Part shown: positions 18,261 through 27,047 of the stretch, piece after piece
Layout of the letters: each line of letters begins with the position of its first letter
Numbering within the stretch: the stretch's first letter is position 1
Source: Thalassospira lucentensis
Lineage (GTDB): Bacteria; Pseudomonadota; Alphaproteobacteria; Rhodospirillales; Thalassospiraceae
Length of the DNA stretch: 64,000 nt
Reading direction: 5' to 3'
Assembly: GCF_001613805.1 (NCBI RefSeq)
Contig: NZ_LPVY01000001.1
Coordinates: 1-64,000 of the forward strand
Notes under the pieces: generated by a model
What the model saw: only the letters and a program-made list of their open reading frames with translations
Told to the model about the DNA's origin: nothing
Database searches by the model: none
Made by a program: the position numbers and the translations under genes

Positions 18261-18354
18261 GCCTACCCCTTCCTCAAAAACACCAGCCATGATTGACTTT
18301 TAGCGATACAGTACCCGCACCTGTTCGCCCCAAACACGACACCAAGGCCCCACC

Positions 18355-18819
18355 ATGATCGATATCCAGCACGCTAAACCCCGCCACCGCACCGGATGGG
18401 AACGCCTCTGGCGGCAAAACATCATCCAGTTCGGCGCACCCGACATGCCTGACGACGTGATTGATGGCCTGTGGCAGCGCATCATTGACCCCAGCCACCC
18501 GATGCAGGCTTGGCTGGCCTTGGATCATGACCAAGATGATGATGACCACTCCGTCATCGGACTGGCCCACCTGATCATCCACCCGCACACCTTCACGCTG
18601 CGCAATGTCGCCTATCTCGAAGATTTCTGGGTATCACCCGATCACCGAAGCCGCGGCATCGGCGGCCTGATGATGGATGCCCTGCAAAAACAGGCTCAAC
18701 AAAACAACTGGCTCCGCCTCTACTGGCTCACCGCCAGCGACAACCACGGCGCCCAACGCCTCTATGACCGGCTGGCAAAACGGGTTGATTCGATATTGTA
18801 TAAGATTGATATGGCTTAA
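18355..18819 (+). CDS. GNAT-family N-acetyltransferase
   Basis: A 154-residue GCN5-related acetyltransferase. The acetyl-CoA binding motif A is clear in LEDFWVSPDHRSRGIGGLMMDALQ (V-x-x-x-x-R-G-x-G pattern, about residues 83-106), and the C-terminal LTASDNHGAQRLYDRL is motif B. The substrate is unknown. The gene is bracketed by two inverted pairs of REP-like elements (18167-18260 and 18851-18939) and belongs to the cassette between ftsW and murG. Confidence 0.86.
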   Translation: MIDIQHAKPRHRTGWERLWRQNIIQFGAPDMPDDVIDGLWQRIIDPSHPMQAWLALDHDQDDDDHSVIGLAHLIIHPHTFTLRNVAYLEDFWVSPDHRSRGIGGLMMDALQKQAQQNNWLRLYWLTASDNHGAQRLYDRLAKRVDSILYKIDMA

Positions 18820-18850
18820 AAATCTGCTCCTTCGGCGCGACCAGCCAAAA

Positions 18851-18877
18851 CTGGATTCCCGCCTGCGCGGGAATGAC
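18851..18877 (-). repeat. REP-like palindromic element, copy D
   Basis: CTGGATTCCCGCCTGCGCGG then GAATGAC, inverted relative to copy E 36 bases away. The preceding bases CCAAAA match those before copy B, so the duplicated unit is larger than the hairpin alone. Confidence 0.78.
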
Positions 18878-18913
18878 AAACCGGGGGTTCACTCTCCAAC
18901 CACAAGAACCACC

Positions 18914-18939
18914 GTCACTCCCGCGAAGGCGGGAGTCCA
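18914..18939 (+). repeat. REP-like palindromic element, copy E
   Basis: GTCACTCCCGCG, then AAGGCGGGAGTCCA. Right half of the second inverted pair, located between the GNAT gene and murG, at the right edge of the inserted cassette. The remaining bases up to 19112 hold no other gene that I can support. Confidence 0.78.
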
Positions 18940-19121
18940 TCGCGCCGCAAGCCAGACCCTGCCGACGACGTCAAAGCCGCCCGTCCTCTCAAAACTTCAA
19001 ACCCCACCAATCCACCCCAAAAAAACGACAAAATCCTCCCCTACAAACACCCGCGCTTGAAGGGATGTTAACCTTTCTCGGGTTCTGATAGGGGCAAACC
19101 GTCGTTGCATATGTGGATCTG

Positions 19122-20321
19122 ATGACCGACATCCAGAATATTGAAGTTTCCCCGATGGAACACCCGTTGGCAGGACAGGTGATCGCCCTGACATCGGGCG
19201 GCACCGGCGGCCATATGTTTCCGGCGGTTGCACTGGCGCGCGCGCTTGTCCGGCGCGGCGCCCACGTGCTGTTTTTCACCGATGCCCGCGCCTCGCGCTA
19301 TACCGAGGGGGTCGAGGGGGTTGAAACCATCATCCTGCCCGCCGGCGGCATTGCCGGAAAGGGCCTTAAGGGCCGTCTGACCGGCGCACTTCGCCTTGGC
19401 CTTGGCACGATGAAGGCGCGCGCGCTTTTGAAAAAATCCCGTCCCGCCGCGGTCATCGGCTTTGGCGGTTATGCCTCGATCCCGGCAACGCTTTCCGCCA
19501 AATGGCTTGGCATTCCCTTTGCCATTCATGAACAAAACGCGGTTCTGGGCCGGGCCAACCGGATGGTTGCGGGGGCGGCACACCGCATCGCGACATCCTT
19601 CCCGACGGTCAAACTGATCGCGCCCAATGACGCGGCCAAGGTCATCTGGACCGGCAACCCGATCCGCCACGAAGTCGCAGCCCTCGCCAGCACCGAATAT
19701 GACGCCCCGACATCCGAGGGCCCGGTGCGCCTGCTGATTACCGGCGGCTCGCAGGGGGCACGCGTGCTGTCCGAAATCCTGCCCGCCGCACTGGTCGCCC
19801 TGCCCCGTGATTTGCGCAACCGCCTGATCGTGACCCAGCAGGCCCGCGAAGAAGACCTTGAAGCCGTGCGCAAAACCTATGAGGGATCGGGCATTGATGT
19901 GACCCTGGCATCCTTTATCGATGACATCCCGGATCGTCTGCGCGACTGCCATCTGGTGATTGCGCGCTCTGGCGCCTCCACCGTCGCCGAGCTGACCGCA
20001 GCCGGTCGTCCGGCCCTTCTGGTGCCGCTACCCAGTGCGATTGACGATCACCAGCGTTTCAACGCCCAGCAGGTCGAAGAAGCCGGGGGCGCGTGGCTGA
20101 TGTCCCAGGACCGTTTCACGATCGAGATTTTAAGCGAACGTTTGACCAAACTTCTGCAAAACCCGGCGGCACTTTCACGTGCGGCCAAGGCTGCCAAGGC
20201 AACCGGTCGCCCCAATGCTGCCGAACGGCTGGCCGACATGGTGCTTGATCTGCTGGGGCTGAACCCGGCCGGTAGCCCCGATAATGATAACATGACAAAG
20301 AAAGACCCCCAGAAGGTATGA
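19122..20321 (+). CDS. murG: UDP-GlcNAc:lipid I N-acetylglucosaminyltransferase MurG
   Basis: A protein of about 399 residues that converts lipid I to lipid II at the inner face of the membrane. The N-terminal glycine loop [41 protein letters not shown] and the C-terminal [18 protein letters not shown] and [15 protein letters not shown] blocks are MurG signatures. Possible starts are GTG 19113, ATG 19122 and ATG 19155; none has a strong ribosome binding site. It restarts the dcw order after the inserted cassette and overlaps the preferred murC leader by its stop codon only. Confidence 0.95.
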   Translation: MTDIQNIEVSPMEHPLAGQVIALTSGGTGGHMFPAVALARALVRRGAHVLFFTDARASRYTEGVEGVETIILPAGGIAGKGLKGRLTGALRLGLGTMKARALLKKSRPAAVIGFGGYASIPATLSAKWLGIPFAIHEQNAVLGRANRMVAGAAHRIATSFPTVKLIAPNDAAKVIWTGNPIRHEVAALASTEYDAPTSEGPVRLLITGGSQGARVLSEILPAALVALPRDLRNRLIVTQQAREEDLEAVRKTYEGSGIDVTLASFIDDIPDRLRDCHLVIARSGASTVAELTAAGRPALLVPLPSAIDDHQRFNAQQVEEAGGAWLMSQDRFTIEILSERLTKLLQNPAALSRAAKAAKATGRPNAAERLADMVLDLLGLNPAGSPDNDNMTKKDPQKV

Positions 20322-20332
20322 GGAGACACTCC

Positions 20333-21742
20333 ATGAACACCCTGCCGCTCAACATCGGCACCATCCATTTTGTCGGTATTGGTGGCATCGGCATGTCCGG
20401 CATTGCCGAAATCCTGCACAACCTTGGTTACACGGTGCAGGGTTCGGATATTTCCGACAATGCCAATGTGCAGCGCCTGCGCGATCTGGGGATCAGGGTT
20501 TTCGTCGGCCATCAGGCCGCCAATGTCGAGGACGCCAAGGTGGTGGTGATCTCCACCGCCGTGAAGCCTGATAACCCCGAAGTCGTCGCCGCACGCGCCG
20601 ATATGATCCCGGTGGTGCGCCGCTCCGAAATGCTGGCCGAACTGATGCGCCTCAAGGCCGCGATTGCGGTTGGCGGCACGCATGGCAAAACCACCACAAC
20701 CTCGCTGGTTGCGACCATGCTGGATGCTGCCGGGCTTGATCCGACCGTGATCAATGGCGGCATCATCAATTCGTACGGCACCAATGCGCGTCTTGGCGAT
20801 GGTGACTGGATGGTGGTCGAGGCCGATGAAAGCGACGGCACGTTCGTCAAGGTCCCCTCGACTATTTCCGTCGTGACCAATATCGACCCGGAACATCTTG
20901 ATCACTGGAAAAACTTTGATCAGTTGCGCGAGGCGTTTAAGAACTTCGTTCAGAACATCCCGTTCTATGGCTTTGCGGTTCTGTGCATCGACCATCCCGA
21001 AGTCCAGGCCCTGATCGGCAAGGTCACGGATCGCCGCATCTTTACCTTTGGCTTCTCGCCGCAGGCCGATGTCCGTGCCGTCAATGTCCGCACCGAAATC
21101 GGCCAAAGCACCTTTGACGTCGTCATTCGTGAACGGGTCGATAGCGCCGAACGGGTTATCAAGGATGTCCGCCTGCCGATGGTTGGCGATCATAACGTGT
21201 CAAACTCGCTGGCCGCGATCACGGTCGCACTCGAACTTGGCATTGCAGACGATAAAATCGTCTCCGCCTTTGACGGCTTCACCGGGGTCAAACGCCGCTT
21301 TACCAAAACCGGCGAAGTTGATGGTGTCACCATCATCGATGATTACGGCCACCACCCGGTCGAAATCAAGGCGGTGCTGAAGGCCGCCCGCAAGGCGACC
21401 CAGAATAACGTCATCGCCGTGGTTCAGCCGCACCGCTATTCGCGCCTGCATGACCTGTTCGAGGAATTCTGCACCTGCTTTAACGACGCCGACAGCGTGA
21501 TCGTCGCCGACGTTTACGAAGCCGGCGAAAGCCCGATTGAGGGTGCCAACCGCGACGCACTGGTCGAAGGGCTGCGCAATCGCGGCCATCGCCACGTTGC
21601 CGCCCTTGAAGGCCCCGAAGCCCTGGCAAGCATGATCGCCAAGGAAGCCAAACCGGGCGATCTGATTGTCTGTCTGGGTGCCGGATCGATCAGCGCATGG
21701 GCCAACGCCCTGCCAGCCCAACTTGAAGCGCTTAAGAACTGA
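20333..21742 (+). CDS. murC: UDP-MurNAc:L-alanine ligase MurC
   Basis: A 469-residue Mur ligase, first amino-acid-adding enzyme of peptidoglycan synthesis. The N-terminal Rossmann motif [15 protein letters not shown], the ATP loop [23 protein letters not shown] and [12 protein letters not shown] are diagnostic. An upstream in-frame ATG at 20318 overlaps the murG stop, but AGGAGA at 20321-20326 lies 6 nt before ATG 20333, so the latter is preferred. The stop codon is the first TGA of a run of GAGACT repeats. Confidence 0.96.
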   Translation: MNTLPLNIGTIHFVGIGGIGMSGIAEILHNLGYTVQGSDISDNANVQRLRDLGIRVFVGHQAANVEDAKVVVISTAVKPDNPEVVAARADMIPVVRRSEMLAELMRLKAAIAVGGTHGKTTTTSLVATMLDAAGLDPTVINGGIINSYGTNARLGDGDWMVVEADESDGTFVKVPSTISVVTNIDPEHLDHWKNFDQLREAFKNFVQNIPFYGFAVLCIDHPEVQALIGKVTDRRIFTFGFSPQADVRAVNVRTEIGQSTFDVVIRERVDSAERVIKDVRLPMVGDHNVSNSLAAITVALELGIADDKIVSAFDGFTGVKRRFTKTGEVDGVTIIDDYGHHPVEIKAVLKAARKATQNNVIAVVQPHRYSRLHDLFEEFCTCFNDADSVIVADVYEAGESPIEGANRDALVEGLRNRGHRHVAALEGPEALASMIAKEAKPGDLIVCLGAGSISAWANALPAQLEALKN

Positions 21743-21764
21743 GACTGAGACTGAGACTGAGACT
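21741..21764 (+). repeat. GAGACT hexanucleotide tandem repeat (4 units)
   Basis: Four perfect GAGACT units begin inside the murC stop codon and fill about half of the murC-murB gap. Every unit carries a TGA in the murC frame, so slippage would not lengthen MurC but would change the spacing to murB. Confidence 0.9.
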
Positions 21765-21799
21765 GAACCGAAACCTGAAACGGATTTGACGAGTTTGTC

Positions 21800-22744
21800 A
21801 TGAGCACGCCGGGACATCACACACCGCTTATTGATCGCCTGCCAAAGGTGCGCGGCAAGCTGCGCGAAGGCGCACAATTGTCCAAGGTCACCTGGTTTCA
21901 GGTCGGCGGCCCGGCCGATGTGATGTTCCGCCCGGCTGATGAAATGGATCTCGCCGATTTCATCAAAAACCGCCCGGCCGAAATTCCGATCACCGTGATC
22001 GGGGTCGGATCAAACCTTCTGGTCCGTGATGGCGGCATTCGTGGTGTGGTCGTCCGTCTGGGTCGGCCCTTTACCGATGCCATCATCAAGGACGGCGAAA
22101 TTCATGCCGGGGCCGGTGCGCTTGACCTCAATGTTGCGCAAATCGCGCGCGATGCCGGGATTGCCGGGCTTGAGTTTCTGTCGGGCATTCCGGGCACGAT
22201 TGGCGGCGCGCTTCGCATGAATGCCGGGGCCTATGGTACGGAAATCAAGGATGTTCTCATCAGCGCCAATGCGATTGACGGCAATGGCGACCTTCACACC
22301 GTCACCGCCAAGGCGATGGATATGACGTACCGGCATTGCGGCCTGCCCGAAGACTGGATTTTCACATCCGCCATCCTGCGCGGCAAGCCGGGCGACCCGG
22401 CCGAGATCACCAAACGCATGGATGAAATCCACGAAGCCCGCGCCGGATCACAGCCGATCAAATCGCGCACCGGCGGATCGACCTTCGCCAATCCCCTGCC
22501 CGATAGCGCATGGGAAGTCATTGATGCCGCCGGGTGCCGGGGGCTGACGATTGGCGGGGCGCAGATGTCACCGCAACATTGCAATTTCATGATCAATCTG
22601 GGCAATGCCACCGCCTTTGATCTCGAAGAACTCGGCGAAACCGTGCGCGAGCGCGTGAAAAAACATAGTGGCGTCGATCTGCGCTGGGAAATCCGGCGCA
22701 TCGGCGACCGACTGGGACACTCGATCATAGGAAAAGACGCATGA
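21800..22744 (+). CDS. murB: UDP-N-acetylenolpyruvoylglucosamine reductase MurB
   Basis: A 314-residue FAD enzyme that reduces UDP-GlcNAc-enolpyruvate to UDP-MurNAc. FAD-binding elements are TWFQVGGPADVMFRP, GVGSNLLVRDGGIRG and LSGIPGTIGGALRMNAG; the catalytic serine region is RTGGSTFANP. It corresponds to the type II form typical of alphaproteobacteria. It begins 57 bases after murC, past the hexanucleotide repeat, with only GACGAG as a weak ribosome binding site. Its end overlaps ddl by four bases. Confidence 0.95.
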   Translation: MSTPGHHTPLIDRLPKVRGKLREGAQLSKVTWFQVGGPADVMFRPADEMDLADFIKNRPAEIPITVIGVGSNLLVRDGGIRGVVVRLGRPFTDAIIKDGEIHAGAGALDLNVAQIARDAGIAGLEFLSGIPGTIGGALRMNAGAYGTEIKDVLISANAIDGNGDLHTVTAKAMDMTYRHCGLPEDWIFTSAILRGKPGDPAEITKRMDEIHEARAGSQPIKSRTGGSTFANPLPDSAWEVIDAAGCRGLTIGGAQMSPQHCNFMINLGNATAFDLEELGETVRERVKKHSGVDLRWEIRRIGDRLGHSIIGKDA

Positions 22745-23655
22745 GCAAGCATGTCGCCGTCATTTATGGCGGCTGGTCCGCAGAACGCCCCGTTTCCCTG
22801 TCCTCGGGCACGGAATGCATCAAGGCGCTGCGTGAAAAGGGCTATCGCGTCACCGAAATTGATGCCGACCGCGATCTGGCCGCCCAGCTTGCCGCCATTG
22901 ATCCCAAACCCGATGTCGTCTTTAACGCCCTGCATGGCCGCTGGGGCGAGGATGGCTGCGTGCAAGGGTTGCTTGAAATCATGGGCATTCCCTATACCCA
23001 TTCGGGTGTGCGCGCATCTTCCATCGCCATGGATAAAATGTCGGCCAAGGCGATGTTCATGGAATATGACATTCCCTGTGCCCGCCATGTCTGGGTCTCG
23101 CGTGATGAAATCGCATCGGGCAACGCCCTGCCGCCGCCCTATGTCCTGAAACCCAATAACGAGGGATCCTCTGTCGGGGTGGAAATCATCCTGACGGCCG
23201 AGGAAGAACAGAACATGCTGGCGCGTGAATGGACGCATGGCGACGGCGTGATGCAGGAAGAATTCATTCCCGGCCGCGAAATGACCGTGGCGGTCAAGGA
23301 TGGCAAGGCGATGGAAATCATCGAAATCCTGACCGGCAATCATGCCTTTTATGATTTTGAATCAAAATATGTCGCCGGCGGCTCCGAACATATCATCCCC
23401 GCCGATATCCCCGGCGACCTTCGCGCCAAAATTCAGGATTGCGCCGAAAAGGCATACCGCGCGCTTGGCTGCCGCGGGATTGCGCGCGCCGATTTCCGCT
23501 ATGACCCGACCGAGGACCGCGTCGCGATCCTTGAAATCAACACCCAGCCCGGCATGACCCCGACATCGCTTGTCCCGGATGCCGCCCGTCATGACGGTCT
23601 AAGCTTTGCCGACATTGTCGCCTGGATGGTCGAGGATGCCTCATGCGAACGCTGA
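22741..23655 (+). CDS. ddl: D-alanine:D-alanine ligase
   Basis: A 304-residue ATP-grasp enzyme making the D-Ala-D-Ala dipeptide used by MurF. The N-terminal VIYGGWSAERPVSLSSG, HGRWGEDGCVQGLLE, SVGVEII and the metal-binding end ILEINTQPGMTPTSLVPDAA are family hallmarks. The ATGA overlap with murB indicates coupled translation. It is the usual DdlB position between murB and ftsQ. Confidence 0.95.
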   Translation: MSKHVAVIYGGWSAERPVSLSSGTECIKALREKGYRVTEIDADRDLAAQLAAIDPKPDVVFNALHGRWGEDGCVQGLLEIMGIPYTHSGVRASSIAMDKMSAKAMFMEYDIPCARHVWVSRDEIASGNALPPPYVLKPNNEGSSVGVEIILTAEEEQNMLAREWTHGDGVMQEEFIPGREMTVAVKDGKAMEIIEILTGNHAFYDFESKYVAGGSEHIIPADIPGDLRAKIQDCAEKAYRALGCRGIARADFRYDPTEDRVAILEINTQPGMTPTSLVPDAARHDGLSFADIVAWMVEDASCER

Positions 23656-23694
23656 TGCTCACACTTGTGCATAAAGTCTCTGGAAATGGCTGCC

Positions 23695-24570
23695 ATGTAT
23701 AGCACCCCGCCCAGCACGCTCGAAGAACAGGCCCGCGAACGCCGCGAGAAGCTTGAACAGCAGCACAGCGTTGGCGCCAACCTGAAAAAACTGGTGCGTG
23801 TTTTCTGGTGGTCAAGCCTCACGGCCCTTCTGATCGCCGGGCCCTTTGCGCTGTGGTATACCGGCAAGGCCGAAAAATGGTATGCGGTCGCCGAGGTGGA
23901 GGCGATCCGCCTTTCCGCCGAATTTGGCATGACGGTGAAAAACATCGAAGTCCGGGGGCGTGAAAAAACCGACCCCGAAGCCCTTCTTGCCGCCATCGGC
24001 CAGAAGCCCGGCACCCCGATTGTCACCTTTGATGTCGATGCCGCGCGCGAACGCATCGAACAGCTTTCCTGGGTCCGCGATGCGATTGTCGAACGCCGCC
24101 TGCCCAACACCCTGATCGTCTCGATCTCCGAACGCCAGCCCGTTGCCCTGTGGCAGACCGATCATGGCCATACCGTGATTGATGCCGACGGCGCGCAGCT
24201 TCAGGATTACGAACTGGGTGATTATCTTGACCTGCCGGTCGTGGTCGGCGCGGACGCCCCCGAACATGCCAGCGAAATGCTGACCACGCTCAAATCCATC
24301 CCGCGTCTGTTTGACATGGTCAGCGGCGCACAGCGCATCGGCAACCGCCGCTGGAACATCCAGCTTTCCAACGGCATGTTCATCCGCCTGCCCGAGGAAA
24401 ACATGGACAAGGCCTGGGCGCGCCTCGATCAACTTGATCAGGAACACCACATCCTGTCACGCGACGTGCTGATCGTCGATCTGCGCCTGCCCGACCGCAC
24501 CTTTGTCCGCCTGACACCAGGCGCGGCCGAACAACGCCGCAACCCGCCAAAGAAGGGTAACGCGGCCTAG
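23695..24570 (+). CDS. ftsQ: Cell division protein FtsQ
   Basis: About 291 residues: a cytoplasmic N terminus, one transmembrane helix (VFWWSSLTALLIAGPFALWYTG), a POTRA domain beginning near KNIEVRGREKTDPEALLAAIG, and the FtsQ beta domain with WVRDAIVERRLPNTLIVSISERQPVALW. It scaffolds FtsL/FtsB and regulates FtsWI. ATG 23695 has GGAA 9 nt upstream; TTG 23665 and ATG 23686 are alternatives. In most relatives ftsA follows; here the cluster is broken by a convergent sugar ABC operon. Confidence 0.92.
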   Translation: MYSTPPSTLEEQARERREKLEQQHSVGANLKKLVRVFWWSSLTALLIAGPFALWYTGKAEKWYAVAEVEAIRLSAEFGMTVKNIEVRGREKTDPEALLAAIGQKPGTPIVTFDVDAARERIEQLSWVRDAIVERRLPNTLIVSISERQPVALWQTDHGHTVIDADGAQLQDYELGDYLDLPVVVGADAPEHASEMLTTLKSIPRLFDMVSGAQRIGNRRWNIQLSNGMFIRLPEENMDKAWARLDQLDQEHHILSRDVLIVDLRLPDRTFVRLTPGAAEQRRNPPKKGNAA

Positions 24571-24760
24571 CGCCGCGGCCCTTGCCCGAAAAACACCCGA
24601 AACAATCCTCATACAAATATAATTAGTGGCGGATTTCCGGGATTTATCTGGCAGGCCGGGGGTCAAAACCTGCCTGAAATGCCGGTTTTGGAAATCTATT
24701 CATCATACAAATAAAAACGCTGTTTTCACGCTTCGCCGGGCCGATGAGTCACCCCCGAAA

Positions 24761-24791
24761 ATCGATTAACAACCAAAAATGAATAATCGAT
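24761..24791. promoter_or_regulatory. Inverted repeat in the ftsQ-regulator gap
   Basis: ATCGATT and AATCGAT are perfect inverted arms 17 bases apart in the AT-rich 266-base space between ftsQ (+) and the LacI-type gene (-). CATACAAATA also appears twice there (24610 and 24704). The role is unknown; no T-rich terminator is obvious. Confidence 0.3.
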
Positions 24792-24836
24792 CTTATTTTT
24801 CACTTTAAATGAATAATAAATCCGGTAACGGTCGGC

Positions 24837-25883
24837 TTAAATATCGTTGCGCCACACCGGGATTGGTGCGCTCAGCGATTGCAGATTTGCCCCCTCCCGC
24901 CCCTCGATCACGTCCAGCAGATGGGTCGCCAATTGCTGCCCGGCCACGATCAGATCCTCGCGCAGGCTATCGATCCGGGGCCGGGTAAAGTTCAGCAAAT
25001 CCGACGTTTCCTTGGCGATCACATCGATGTCCCGCCCGACATTCATCCCCGACTGGATCATCCCGTCAATCAGCGCCATCGCGCACAGCTCGCTGCCGCA
25101 AATCACCCCGTCGGGCACATAATCCTGATGGCGCAATGCCATGCCGGCCTGACGCAAAACCTCGCTGCTGCTATCAAGGTCGATCCCGCCAAGCACCTGA
25201 AAAGGCACGTTTTCTGCCTCCGCCACCGCCGCCAGCCCAGCCAGCGTTTCCTGATAATAGGAAAACTCCGACGGCGGCGAAAGCAGCGCCAGCCGCCTGC
25301 GCCCCCGCGCAATCAGGCGCCGTGCCGCCATCTCGCAAAACGCCCGGTTATCAAAATCATGGTAGGCATGATCGGGTGCCGAAAGGCACCGGCCATGCGC
25401 CACAAACGGCAGCCCGCTTTGGGATAGCGCCTGTACCCTCTCGTCATCGGGCCTGATATGGGTGATGATCACCCCGTCAGCGGCACGGGTATTAAGCACA
25501 TATCGCACCGGGTCCATCGGGTCATCGGTACGTGATTGCGGTGTGACGACAAGGTGATAGGGCGTGCCACGAATCACATCTGAAATGCCAACGATCAGCC
25601 GTCTGGCAAATTCCGGCACCTTGTCGGTCTGATCAAGGATCAGGCTGATAACATTGGTTTTTCCGGTCCGCAAACGCACCCCGGCCCGGTCCGGGTGATA
25701 GCCGATGGCATCTGCCACCTTGCGCACGCGCAGCTTGGTTTTCGCACTGATATCATGCGCATCCTTAAGCGCGCGCGACACCGTCGTCACGCCAAGACCG
25801 GTCATTTCCGCAATGGTTTTAAGGGTCGGCCGGGATGGGACGGCGGGGCGCCCGGCCTTCCCGGCAAGATCGTGATCGGACAG
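24837..25883 (-). CDS. LacI-family transcriptional regulator, probable CTG start
   Basis: A repressor of about 348 residues with an N-terminal HTH (RPTLKTIAEMTGLGVTTVSRAL) and a periplasmic-binding-like sugar domain (DKVPEFARRLIVGI onward). The first ATG in frame (25805) lies inside the HTH and would delete its first helix. Upstream, no ATG, GTG or TTG occurs in frame before a TGA; a CTG at 25883 has GGAGG (25893-25897) 9 nt ahead and restores a full HTH, so I propose CTG initiation. It is the last gene of the sugar ABC operon and probably binds the twin operators at 30184-30233. Confidence 0.85.
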   Translation of the reverse strand: MSDHDLAGKAGRPAVPSRPTLKTIAEMTGLGVTTVSRALKDAHDISAKTKLRVRKVADAIGYHPDRAGVRLRTGKTNVISLILDQTDKVPEFARRLIVGISDVIRGTPYHLVVTPQSRTDDPMDPVRYVLNTRAADGVIITHIRPDDERVQALSQSGLPFVAHGRCLSAPDHAYHDFDNRAFCEMAARRLIARGRRRLALLSPPSEFSYYQETLAGLAAVAEAENVPFQVLGGIDLDSSSEVLRQAGMALRHQDYVPDGVICGSELCAMALIDGMIQSGMNVGRDIDVIAKETSDLLNFTRPRIDSLREDLIVAGQQLATHLLDVIEGREGANLQSLSAPIPVWRNDI

Positions 25884-25908
25884 TTGTCAAAGCCTCCGTG
25901 GGGTATTT

Positions 25909-27018
25909 CTAGCGCAGTCTTACGCCGCTTTCAGGGTCAAAAAACACAACTTTTTCAAGGTTGAACACCAGTTCGGCATGGTTGTTGGCCTGCCCGTTCC
26001 AGTCCTGATGCAGGCGGGTCACCACCTCCTTGCCACCTAGCGACGTGATGGCAAAAATATCCGCCCCGGCCGGTTCAACCACATCAATCCTGCACGACGC
26101 ACTGACCGCCTGCTGCCCATCGCGCACCAGTGCCCGGTTATCGGCATCGGTAATCGCCTCGGGCCGGATGCCTACAATGACCTCCTGCCCGTCCCGCGCC
26201 CGGACATCCGCAGGCAGGTGCTGGAATTCAAGCACAAGCGGCTCTTCGCCCACCCGTGCCATTTCAACCGCATTGCCCCGCACTGTCGCCGGGATCAGGT
26301 TCATCGCGGGCGATCCCATGAAATCGGCGACAAACAGGTTGGCCGGATCGTTATAAATCTCCGCCGGGGTGCCATATTGCTGGACAATACCGTCCTTCAG
26401 GACCGCGATCCGCGTGCCGAGCGTCATGGCTTCGATCTGGTCATGGGTGACATAGACAATCGTTGTGCCGAATGTCTGATGCATGCGTTTGATTTCGGTG
26501 CGCATATCCACGCGCAGCTTGGCATCAAGGTTTGATAGCGGTTCATCAAACAGGAAAAGCTGCGGATTTCGCACAAGTGCGCGGCCCATCGCAACGCGCT
26601 GGCGCTGCCCGCCCGAAAGCTGGCCGGGCTTGCGATCCAGAAGATGTTCTATCTGAAGCGTCTTGGCGACCTCGGCGACCTTGGCATCGCGTTCATCCTT
26701 TGGCATGCCCCGCATTTCCAGGCCGAATGCGATGTTCTGCCCGACATTCATGTTGGGATAAAGCGCATAGCTTTGAAACACCATCGCGATATTGCGCTCA
26801 GACGGCGGCAGATCATCGATGACATTCCCCGCAATACGGATTTCCCCGGTTGTCAGCTTTTCCAGCCCCGCAATGGTATTGAGCAAGGTCGATTTGCCAC
26901 AGCCCGACGGCCCGACAAGCACCAGAAAACCACCTTCTTCAACATCCAGCGTAATGTCACGCAGCACATTGATCGGGCCAAAACTTTTGCACACCTTGTC
27001 GATTTGCAGAAAGGACAT
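25909..27018 (-). CDS. ugpC: Sugar ABC transporter ATPase (MalK/UgpC type)
   Basis: A 369-residue cytoplasmic ATPase. Walker A GPSGCGKSTLL, signature LSGGQRQRVAMGRAL, Walker B LFLFDEPLSNLD and the switch histidine in VYVTHDQIEAM are all intact, followed by a C-terminal TOBE regulatory region. It energises import through the two permeases encoded just upstream in the operon. The symbol reflects the family; the context points to sugar, not glycerol phosphate. The gene precedes the LacI-type regulator by 25 bases. Confidence 0.92.
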   Translation of the reverse strand: MSFLQIDKVCKSFGPINVLRDITLDVEEGGFLVLVGPSGCGKSTLLNTIAGLEKLTTGEIRIAGNVIDDLPPSERNIAMVFQSYALYPNMNVGQNIAFGLEMRGMPKDERDAKVAEVAKTLQIEHLLDRKPGQLSGGQRQRVAMGRALVRNPQLFLFDEPLSNLDAKLRVDMRTEIKRMHQTFGTTIVYVTHDQIEAMTLGTRIAVLKDGIVQQYGTPAEIYNDPANLFVADFMGSPAMNLIPATVRGNAVEMARVGEEPLVLEFQHLPADVRARDGQEVIVGIRPEAITDADNRALVRDGQQAVSASCRIDVVEPAGADIFAITSLGGKEVVTRLHQDWNGQANNHAELVFNLEKVVFFDPESGVRLR

Positions 27019-27047
27019 GATAACTTCCCTGTAAGTCTTTTTATGAG

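Noticed and set aside
16611-18939. CRISPR array
   Set aside because: The repeats are few, in both orientations, irregularly spaced and palindromic with genes between them; they fit REP-like elements.
20048-21193. 381-codon minus-strand open frame opposite murG/murC
   Set aside because: No recognisable domain; lies wholly across two well-supported genes.
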